This document shows, in pieces, positions 57,033-64,000 of a stretch of DNA of 64,000 bases. Both the position numbers and the translations under genes were made by a program. The notes beneath the pieces are model-generated. The model worked only from the letters and a program-made list of their open reading frames with translations, was not told the DNA's origin and did no database searches. Origin of the DNA: Trissonchulus latispiculum (lineage: Eukaryota > Nematoda > Enoplea > Enoplida > Ironidae); assembly GCA_030248195.1 (NCBI GenBank), contig JASAND010004288.1, positions 1-64,000 on the forward strand. The letters run 5' to 3'. The first letter of the stretch is position 1. Every line of letters begins with the position of its first letter.

Positions 57033-57287
57033 TGGCATATACACTTTGGATTGGCTTTTGTTTGCTGACTATTTTAAGATACCTAATTGTTTTAGGGCCT
57101 TTTGTGCGCTAGATTAGGTTTTCACTCGTTTACTCCTGTATGTGAGTTGATACAAAATGCTTACCGTCGTAATTAGTGGGCGAGAACCTATGTACAGGTA
57201 ACTTTTCGTAGTATCGCGATGTATTGTTGTGATAGTTTGCAGCTTGCTGAAACTATGAGAAACATTTCAATAAACAATCACTGCATG

Positions 57288-57551
57288 TCAACTCAATCTC
57301 AGAATGTCACACCTCCTACCGACCCTCCCGGCAATTTCGGTCCTCCGGTCCCCCAGTTCTTTCCCGTCTGACCCCTGGGGCCCCAAACCTAGAGAACTTT
57401 GAAATTTTCCTTCCCTCCCGAAATTGGATCCCCCGCTGTCTGACCCCTTAGGAACGACAGCAGCGTGTGAAGAATCGCCTGAAGAAGATGCCGCCGGCGG
57501 AGCATCGAAACCGGTTGCGTGATTAAGGTTGGTCTGACTGTGGGTGTCCAC
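57288..57551 (-). CDS. Unassigned GC-rich ORF
   Basis: 87 residues, Ser/Gly-rich, no motif. The plus strand has an ATG ORF of 27 residues over the same bases (STQSQNVTPPTDPPGNFG). Local GC content is higher than the surroundings. Coding strand and status undecided. Confidence 0.15.
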   Translation of the reverse strand: MDTHSQTNLNHATGFDAPPAASSSGDSSHAAVVPKGSDSGGSNFGREGKFQSSLGLGPQGSDGKELGDRRTEIAGRVGRRCDILRLS

Positions 57552-57572
57552 GTTTGATTTTCATTTCTCTAA

Positions 57573-57598
57573 CTGTTGTTGTTGTTGTTGTTGTTGTT
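57573..57598. repeat. (GTT)n microsatellite
   Basis: Eight GTT units. Confidence 0.85.
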
Positions 57599-58031
57599 CC
57601 GGGCTCGTCAGCTTAGAAGCCATATGAGGGCACATCGGCAACCAGCAGTCCAGCACACGTCTTCTCTAACTGTCATCGTATCCTCCGGTATCCGTGGACT
57701 TGTGATTGTTTTGACTTTATCTGTCCTACTGAGCATATATTACTGTAATTGGATTGTCTAAAGAATTGTCTAAAGTGATTTATTTATATGTGAAAGCAAA
57801 AGGAATACATAACTCAGCAAAGAATAAAGCTGTGAAAATTCAGCTAAAGAAACAATTCAAGAATATAATGGCTCAAGCAGAACCAAATTAGTGCAAGTAA
57901 ATTGCAATTAATCACTGAACAACGTCTACACGGACAAAGTACAAATATTGCTGAAATGCTTCGATACTGTATCGAACATTTTTCATAAGAAACATGTCCA
58001 ATGCGGCAGTGTGCGCAAACACAAAACTGAA

Positions 58032-58961
58032 TTAAATTGGGCTGATCCCTGAGGTCCGGCACTGCAGCAGCTTGGATGCTGCTTTCCTCATCTCCTTAGA
58101 TACACTGAAGAGTACAACCGGATCGGCTGTCGAAAGAATGATCTTAATCAGTTCAAAAATTAACATCTCTTCCACTGGGCCTAGATAACTAATTTTGGCC
58201 ACAAGCCAATCTATACCCAAAAATACAAAGGTCATTCGTAACAGTGCCAGAAAAGCCATTTGCACACTGACTACCACATGCTTCCGCTGAATCTGAGCAA
58301 AATCCGTTGGGCCCAACGAATTCTTGCGTTTTCGCTGAATTTCGGTAGCCAATGCTAGGTAGGACAGTATTGTGACCACAACACAGACTGCAGCCGTTGT
58401 CTTAGCAACAGTAAGAACTGAAACAGTGAACCATTTAGTGTGGTGTGGCGGTCCAGTTTCCCAGTGCAAGCGACAGATAGAAAAGGCTCCTGCATTAACA
58501 GCGACCCAAGTAACTGCCGAATAGACTGCGGAGCCCACAAGAGAAATTGCTATAGCAAACTTGACGGCTTCCAACTGTAAATGTTCCGGTATCATCTGGC
58601 ATAGCGACGTTGCGAGATGCAGGGAAGTTACAGACATAATAAACTGTGAACCGTATCCCCAAAATAAAACCAGAGCTCGGAATAGCGGAAATGCTGAAAA
58701 CGAACTGACCGTTTGACTCAGTAGAATTGGTCCGAGATAGCACAAATATACAGAACAATGACAGAAATTTAGACAACACTGTGCGACAATCAAAAGGCGA
58801 GTAGAGAATGTATAGTGTTTCCATTTGATGACAACCAAGCTGCAGATTGTGTTCACTATCAATCCACAATATCCACTGATCAGAAATACTAAGCCCAACG
58901 AAATTCTTGGACCAGCTATGCACCCATCCGATTGATTAAGCTTGGGAAGCATCTCTGACAT
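58032..58961 (-). CDS. Seven-transmembrane receptor (serpentine GPCR-like), 309 residues
   Basis: Single-exon ORF starting ATG at 58961. Seven hydrophobic segments are visible at about 20-45 (LGLVFLISGYCGLIVNTI), 53-81, 93-118, 132-156, 177-205, 228-255 (FLALLRMTFVFLGIDWL) and 262-286. A DPVVLFSVSKEMR segment closes TM7 in the place of NPxxY, followed by a short tail. An N-glycosylation site NQS is at 9-11. No DRY motif after TM3. Length and layout fit invertebrate chemoreceptor-type GPCRs such as nematode serpentine receptors; the ligand is unknown. It lies tail-to-tail with SDR exon relics. A broken paralogue is at 54936-55574. Confidence 0.8.
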   Translation of the reverse strand: MSEMLPKLNQSDGCIAGPRISLGLVFLISGYCGLIVNTICSLVVIKWKHYTFSTRLLIVAQCCLNFCHCSVYLCYLGPILLSQTVSSFSAFPLFRALVLFWGYGSQFIMSVTSLHLATSLCQMIPEHLQLEAVKFAIAISLVGSAVYSAVTWVAVNAGAFSICRLHWETGPPHHTKWFTVSVLTVAKTTAAVCVVVTILSYLALATEIQRKRKNSLGPTDFAQIQRKHVVVSVQMAFLALLRMTFVFLGIDWLVAKISYLGPVEEMLIFELIKIILSTADPVVLFSVSKEMRKAASKLLQCRTSGISPI

Positions 58962-59800
58962 GTTGAATGCCTGCCTTGCAAAACGGTGACCAATTTTCCT
59001 TCACTATTACATGACTTTAGATGTGGACATGCACAATAAAGCTCTCATGACTAAGCTATTGCGGCATTTTGAATAATTCCAATAATTAGCATATCGTTTG
59101 CAGGTTCATACATGAAAAGCGTTTGTCACTCGAAATGCACTGTAGTGCACGTTAAAAGTCATACTAACAGTCTGTATTGTATCCAAATTAAATCTCCTGA
59201 CAATTTCGCCTCCGTAGAAGATAGAGTTTTATATTTGCCTGCTTATATTTTAAACTGAACATGAGCAAATGAGCTAGATTGATTTTTGCATAATGATTAG
59301 TTTTAGTCCATTGCATTTCACTAATTATTCTACAGCAGAATTCCTGCAGAAAACATGTGTTATTTAGACTCAACAAATTTAGTTTCGTTAGAATTTGTTT
59401 CGCTTTAGTACCGATCATGCTGCATTCAACAAATTACAATGCTTACAAAGTATGTTCCGAGACAATCAAAACAGAGAAACATGCACAGTTCCAATTAGGC
59501 AACTATACCAACAGTCTGGAATAGTTTAGTGGGCTCTGGGAGTAGGTGTAACCGGAGGGGGCTGTGTTTATTGCATCTTCTGTAGTTGGTACAACTGTGA
59601 ATATATTGCATTTACTAACATCAACGGAACACTAACGTTGCCAAAACGTCTTCTAAATAATTAAAGGTTAATCCAGGTGTAAGTTTTTAAGCTGTCTCCA
59701 CATAAACTGAAGATTAGCTAAATATTGACTACATCGAAAAATGACCAACAAACTAAACGATAATCCTGAGTTCGAGTCAAGCTAATCTCAAACTATCTAT
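58962..59800. other. Gene-free stretch
   Basis: Upstream region of the GPCR; no other gene. The minus ORF 59188-59418 has no motif. Confidence 0.4.
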
Positions 59801-59801
59801 T

Positions 59802-60288
59802 TTGCCAAAATATACTTTGATTGCCAAACTTTAGTTGAGCTTTATGGGATTTCTTAGACAAGCACCATAGCTTACAACTAATTAAGAATCTTTTGATGCA
59901 CCATACTAATTATACCAGTATAATAATACAAGATTATAAACGAAAGAAAGAAGGATGTCAATAAAGCACCTCCGACCCGAAAAATTCGGGCCTGAGGAGG
60001 GGATCGAACCCACAACCTTTGGCTGTCTAGGCCAAGGCTCTACCGATCTAGCCATCCAGGCACAATCGAACCAAGCTTAAGCTTGAATTCGTTCCCAAAC
60101 TGTAGTGACACGTTTTTGAATAGGCATATAGCCCTGTAGCCCCATAAAGACCTATATAGCCCTATGCCCTTTTGCCAAAATATACTTTGGTTGCCAAACT
60201 TTGGTTGAGCTTTATGGGATTTCTTAGACAAGCACCATAGCTTACAACTAATTAAGAAACTTTTGATGCACCATACTAATTATAATTA
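59802..60288. repeat. Direct repeat of about 120 bp flanking a SINE
   Basis: TTGCCAAAATATACTTTG...GCACCATACTAATTATA occurs at about 59802-59920 and 60172-60288 (about 95% alike), with a SINE between them. Looks like a tandem duplication with one SINE insertion. Confidence 0.85.
59945..60115 (-). mobile_element. tRNA-headed SINE
   Basis: The minus strand carries GATGGCTAGATCGGTAGAGC (A box) and GGTTGTGGGTTCGATCCCCT (B box), followed by CAGGCCCGAATTTTTCGGGT. Preceded by GTTTGGGAACGAATTCAAGC. The best-preserved of the four copies in the window. Confidence 0.8.
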
Positions 60289-60904
60289 TATAAAATCAAT
60301 GTTTTTTAGTTCGCCCCGCCTCCGTAGGCACACGCCGTTTAAGGAGAACGTTTTAGTAATACGTGCATAGCACATCAAAAATTGTTAGTGTCCGAATAAT
60401 ATGCAAGACATTTCGGTATAATGTTGAGACAGTTGAAATTTTGGATTTGTTTTTCCAAATGTCGTCTGTCATGTTTAAATTACAGGATTATAGGGTGAAA
60501 GCATATGTCAAGTTGATGCTAACCGAGTGAATGTAGGTTTTTAATAGGCCACCTACGCATTTTAAGTGCCTTGTTATAAAACAAAGGCAATGCTGCATTT
60601 AGACAATGAAACTACTCTACACTGCACACGAAAACACAACTTGATTGGTTAATGGTTAACTCGAGATTATCTCAACCATATGCTCTAGATCATATAATCT
60701 CTAACTAATTTTGGTTGGCGCGACAAATAACCTGTAGCAAAGAGTTGAGGAAGAAATATTTCTTTCATTTCTTTAATTGGTTCGTGCATATTGCAGTGGG
60801 AGGCTTGAGAGTTATCTCGCTCCACTTGCAGTATGCAATGCACTTGTGCGTTGAAAAGTTGTACACATTGGGTTCGTATTCGGTCTTCCGCTCTTTCGAC
60901 TGAA

Positions 60905-60977
60905 GCACCTGTGGCTCAGTTGGTTAGAGCGTCTGCGCGTTAAGCAGAAGACATGGGTTCGAACACCGCCAGGTGCC
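60905..60977 (+). tRNA. tRNA-like gene, predicted anticodon GTT (Asn), unusual base 33
   Basis: 73 nt: acceptor GCACCTG/CAGGTGC, D stem GCTC/GAGC, anticodon stem TCTGC/GCAGA with loop GCGTTAA, T loop TTCGAAC. Position 33 is C where U is nearly universal. The T stem has mismatches (TGGG/ACCG) in this copy. May be a repeat-borne, non-functional gene. Confidence 0.6.
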
Positions 60978-61150
60978 CGAATTTTTCGGGTGCCTGGTGG
61001 TGTACAACTTTCATTTCTTTAATTGGTTCGTGCATATTGCAGTGGGAGGCATGAGAGTTATCTCGCTCCACTTGCAGTGTGCAGTGCACTTGTGCGTTGA
61101 AAAGTTGTACACATTGGGTTCGTATTCGGTCTTCCGCTCTTTCTACTGAA

Positions 61151-61223
61151 GCACCTGTGGCTCAGTTGGTTAGAGCGTCTACGCGTTAAGCAGAAGACAC
61201 GGGTTCGAACCCCGCCAGGTGCC
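61151..61223 (+). tRNA. tRNA-like gene, second tandem copy
   Basis: Same as the copy at 60905, but with a good T stem (CGGG/CCCG) and a mismatch in the anticodon stem (TCTAC/GCAGA). Loop GCGTTAA, so anticodon GTT with C33. Confidence 0.6.
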
Positions 61224-61360
61224 CGAATTTTTCGGGTGCCTGGTGGTGTACAACTTTCATTTCTTTAAATAGTTAATTTAATCTTGAACTCGAAAATTAT
61301 TTCTATTTTAAACCTGAGATAATCTTAATGTTTGGCAAATTCGATTATTTACAGCAACTA

Positions 61361-61505
<145 letters not shown>

Positions 61506-61549
61506 GTAGCCCTTAGGAGCACTGTTGGGATAAAACAAGTACAACAATT

Positions 61550-61768
61550 CTATATATCCAAAGGACCAGTTGTCACCCCATCGGCAAGTACTTTTCTTTT
61601 AGGGTAGAGGTACGGAAGGTCGTCTTTAGTTTGGAAGTATTTCACCATATCCCCATCTACCGTTCTAAAACCCCTGTTTTCTCCAGATATTGCATTTCCT
61701 GTTTCTAAAACTTCTTTAAAATCTTCATGGTCATATTTATTAAGGGTCTTGCGTGCAACATCATCCAA
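61550..61768 (-). CDS. Unassigned 72-residue ORF fragment
   Basis: No ATG; preceded by an in-frame TGA. The peptide is well balanced in composition ([36 protein letters not shown]), unlike the low-complexity ORFs nearby, so it may be a relic of a real protein, perhaps from a mobile element. No family recognised. A related short segment (AGCCCTTAGGAGCACTGTTG / AGCCCTGAAGAGGACTGTTG) occurs at 61506 and 62032. Confidence 0.3.
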   Translation of the reverse strand: MDDVARKTLNKYDHEDFKEVLETGNAISGENRGFRTVDGDMVKYFQTKDDLPYLYPKRKVLADGVTTGPLDI

Positions 61769-62030
61769 TCAGGTTTCATAAAATTTTCATAAGGAGTAAT
61801 CCTTAACCGCCTATGACTTTGTAACCTCTTATTCGATTCTTGTTATATAAAAATAACTTATTTACTTAGCTACCTAACTTCTCTACCTGCCTACGTACCT
61901 AAGCTATTTGACCTAACCAACTCACCTACCTAAACCCAGTTTTAATTCGATGTTTTTATCTGTTTCTATGTATTTCTATGTGTTATTTGTATTCTATATT
62001 TTATGCACACATTTTGAATCAGATATACAA

Positions 62031-62267
62031 TTAGCCCTGAAGAGGACTGTTGGGATAAGGGGAGCAGAGATGGAGGCGAAGCTTGGTTCCCAGGGTTTGA
62101 GCAAGGTTGTCGATAATCGGAATTTGTTTCTGGTCAACCATCCGAAGGTCTACCAAATCGGGTACTTCTAAAACTCCCAAAAATGATAATTTAAATTTAA
62201 AGGTAGCCAATCTTCCATCCTCGATAGCTGTTTCGGGGTGAAGTAACTTGGCGCACTGTAGTTCCAA
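62031..62267 (-). CDS. Unassigned 78-residue ORF fragment
   Basis: Composition looks protein-like (FKFKLSFLGVLEVPDLVDLR), but it has no motif and no ATG-supported start. It may be from the same relic as 61550-61768. Confidence 0.25.
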   Translation of the reverse strand: MELQCAKLLHPETAIEDGRLATFKFKLSFLGVLEVPDLVDLRMVDQKQIPIIDNLAQTLGTKLRLHLCSPYPNSPLQG

Positions 62268-62499
62268 ATTTCCTCCTTATTACTTTGAACACTGAACCAA
62301 CACCACCAATACATTTTTCAAGAAAGCTTTTAAAACCGACCGCTCACAGCAAAAGAACAAGTCAAACTGACACTTTCCCAAAACTTTCACCCCCTTATAT
62401 AGATTTTGAGTTAGCTAGTAGTTGGTTACCGGGTCCCAAGCCCCGGGGGAAGAACTCAGAGGGACGGATAGTTGGTTGTAGTGTTGTCACCTTGACATT

Positions 62500-62725
62500 A
62501 GGGGTTTTAGCAGGACTGAGGATGTAATGGACGCTGGAAGTAGTAGGAGTATATGATGTACTATGGGTACAGGTGGTACTGGGGTATCACAAGTACGGGT
62601 GTACAGAGGATACTAGGGCTACTGGGGGTATTACTAGTACCAGCAATATTAGGGGTACATGGTGCACAGAGGGTGCTGGGGACACTTAGGATGCTAAGCG
62701 TAATGGAGGTACTAATGGTAGGTAA
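62500..62725. repeat. Degenerate GGTACT / AGGGGTACT repeat
   Basis: Many variants of GGGTACT/GGTACTGG in loose tandem. ORFs over it in both strands (62553-63017, 62561-62794) are low-complexity artefacts. Confidence 0.7.
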
Positions 62726-63013
62726 GTTGGTACCAGAAAACTGTAGACAAGGATTCGGATACCGATGCAGGATGGCTGGGAGAGAAATTTCCATCCCGGA
62801 TTGGCGGCCCGAAAAGCTCGCCCTATACTACTCATGCGTATTCTACACAAATTTAACCTTACTTTCAACTGTGTTGAATAACGCAAAGAATATATTGTTA
62901 GTTACAGATACAAGTTATATTCATGCAGTTAGCATTACATTTAATAACTTGAATTTGATTGTCCGTTTGTACCTATGTGATTATCCTCGCTACATCGGAG
63001 TTAAAGTTTGCAT

Positions 63014-63841
63014 TTAGTTTGACTCAACGTCTACTCTCTGTTGCTTCTTCTCACACGCTGTGCAGGCATAGTAGATTATGTGAGCCACAGACATGAAAGA
63101 AGCGCCGTACCATAGTGAGGCTGAACCGCCTAAAGCTGATAGAAAGCTGTACCAGCTATATACTGCCCTTTCTTCAATGTGAAGAACACTTTCGGGATTC
63201 AAGTAGTACAATGATATCATTTTCTTCCTTTCTTTGCGACCACCGTCCGTAGGCATTGCAAATGCTTCGAAAAAATGCTGTGTGCAGGGCCCAGCTAATT
63301 TTTCCAAGCAATACCGCCTTCCAACCCTGTTGATACAGCTACTTCGGTTAAATTTGGAGCCAAGGTGACTGATTAGCTGTCCAGCGTATGGCAGGTAGAT
63401 TTGATCGCCATTAGGGCATTGTTTGTTCATGCATTTTGACGATTCTTCCATTAACTCATCGCTAGTAGTTCCCTTAGAACAAGGTTGTTGTCTTGTTGAA
63501 AGTCTAGTTACTATGGTCTCCCTCAAGCCAACTCTATAGCTAAAATTTCCATCCAAGATTACTTCCGATTTCAATCGTCGGCACCAAAACCTGCTAAACA
63601 TTAATTTTTCTTCCCCCTTAATCCATGATACATTCAAATTTGTGGTATATATTGTTACGGGCAATTCTGGTCTGTTGTCTGGAGATGAACTAAAGTTTAT
63701 GAAATAGCAAGGTTGAACAAATGTCAATATTTTTCCAGTAATCGGCTTTACACCACGATTATCGCCGTTTTCAATAATCTTTTCAACTGGAACCATTAAA
63801 TTCTCTAAGTAGTCGTCCAGGGCATGACCATCAAATTGATC
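63014..63841 (-). CDS. DEG/ENaC-type sodium channel, C-terminal exon
   Basis: The minus-strand exon starts at 63841 after the acceptor GAGCTTTCAG and ends TAA at 63014-63016 (275 residues). It covers the end of the extracellular domain and TM2. Family marks: a Cys-rich part (CMNKQCPNGD, SSCINRVGRRYC, GPC near 191), then the membrane segment SWYSFLSALGGSASLWYGAS followed by FMSVAHIIYY. This matches the LGG..L..G.S..S..E.. TM2 signature, with GAS as the G-x-S selectivity filter. The usual Glu after the filter is His here. The tail is short and charged. TM1 and the rest of the ectodomain are expected to the right of the window. Confidence 0.85.
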   Translation of the reverse strand, partial: DQFDGHALDDYLENLMVPVEKIIENGDNRGVKPITGKILTFVQPCYFINFSSSPDNRPELPVTIYTTNLNVSWIKGEEKLMFSRFWCRRLKSEVILDGNFSYRVGLRETIVTRLSTRQQPCSKGTTSDELMEESSKCMNKQCPNGDQIYLPYAGQLISHLGSKFNRSSCINRVGRRYCLEKLAGPCTQHFFEAFAMPTDGGRKERKKMISLYYLNPESVLHIEERAVYSWYSFLSALGGSASLWYGASFMSVAHIIYYACTACEKKQQRVDVESN

Positions 63842-64000
63842 CTGAAAGCTCAATAATTACTGCTTATTTCAAACGAAACTGTTTTCAAGCAAACACTAAC
63901 TAGAAAACAAAACGAAGGAAACAAATAATTACGACTTATGATCATTATAGTGAAAGCATTGCCGGTTAGTATGGCCAAATATGAAAATTTCCGTTTATAT
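63842..64000. other. Intron or upstream sequence of the channel gene
   Basis: No exon is recognisable in the last 159 bases. Confidence 0.4.

Larger units (their letters stand above)
60775..61266 (+). repeat. Two tandem 246-bp units, each with a tRNA-like gene
   Basis: AATTGGTTCGTGCATATTGC starts units at 60775 and 61021, and the start of a third is visible at about 61252. Unit content: CTCGCTCCACTTGCAGT, GCACTTGTGCGTTGAAAAGT, GGTTCGTATTCGGTCTTCCG, the tRNA, then CGAATTTTTCGGGTGCCTGG. A deleted copy is at 46510-46712. Confidence 0.9.

Noticed and set aside
62553..63017. 154-residue plus ORF
   Set aside because: Its first half is the degenerate GGTACT repeat and no domain is visible.

Overview
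The window is an AT-rich, intron-containing eukaryotic (metazoan) chromosome segment dominated by transposable elements and simple repeats. No gene order looks bacterial or viral. Splice acceptors in the one fully resolved gene are short T-rich tracts ending TTTCAG or TTTTAG. The genes seen are a serpentine-type 7TM receptor, a DEG/ENaC channel and an SDR enzyme. Together these suggest an invertebrate, possibly a nematode, but the species cannot be fixed from the sequence.

Layout: 0-10 kb starts inside a non-LTR retrotransposon (reverse transcriptase ORF, open to the left edge). After it come a hAT-type non-autonomous element made of GGCCC arrays, a TTAA-flanked element, (TA)n tracts, a short-period repeat array, a TIR element and a G-run hAT element. 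10-16 kb holds a Cys-rich ORF and two candidate ends of membrane-protein genes (TM exon plus Pro-rich or Gln-rich tail exon), separated by a 0.93 kb palindrome built of smaller palindromes. 16-24 kb is mostly non-coding, with an F-box-like gene remnant, a 0.9 kb inverted repeat and a 147-bp tandem repeat. 24.8-33 kb is a large inverted duplication. Each arm carries the same exon series (short basic exon, LRR-like exon, PIP5-kinase-domain exon, acidic exon), and the lesions differ between arms. 33-44 kb is repeats, one small Cys-rich membrane-protein gene, a 1.1 kb hAT element and a probable solo LTR.

44.9-54.7 kb carries the best gene: an eight-exon short-chain dehydrogenase/reductase of 283 residues. 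All junctions keep frame, and the YxxxK catalytic lysine is read as asparagine. Most of its longer introns contain mobile elements (tRNA-derived SINEs, hAT, TTAA elements, TTTCAG arrays, TA tracts). Behind it a GPCR lies tail-to-tail on the minus strand. The block [last SDR exons + GPCR] exists twice: the first SDR is complete beside a GPCR whose front half is broken, and the second has only SDR exon remnants beside an intact 309-residue GPCR. 59-61.3 kb has SINE copies and a tandem 246-bp unit carrying tRNA-like genes. 61.3-62.8 kb is repeats and unassigned ORFs. The right edge holds the C-terminal exon of a DEG/ENaC sodium channel on the minus strand.

The recurring pattern is non-autonomous DNA transposons with exact target duplications (8 bp, or TTAA) whose ends are filled with arrays of a short motif. 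The motif differs from family to family.
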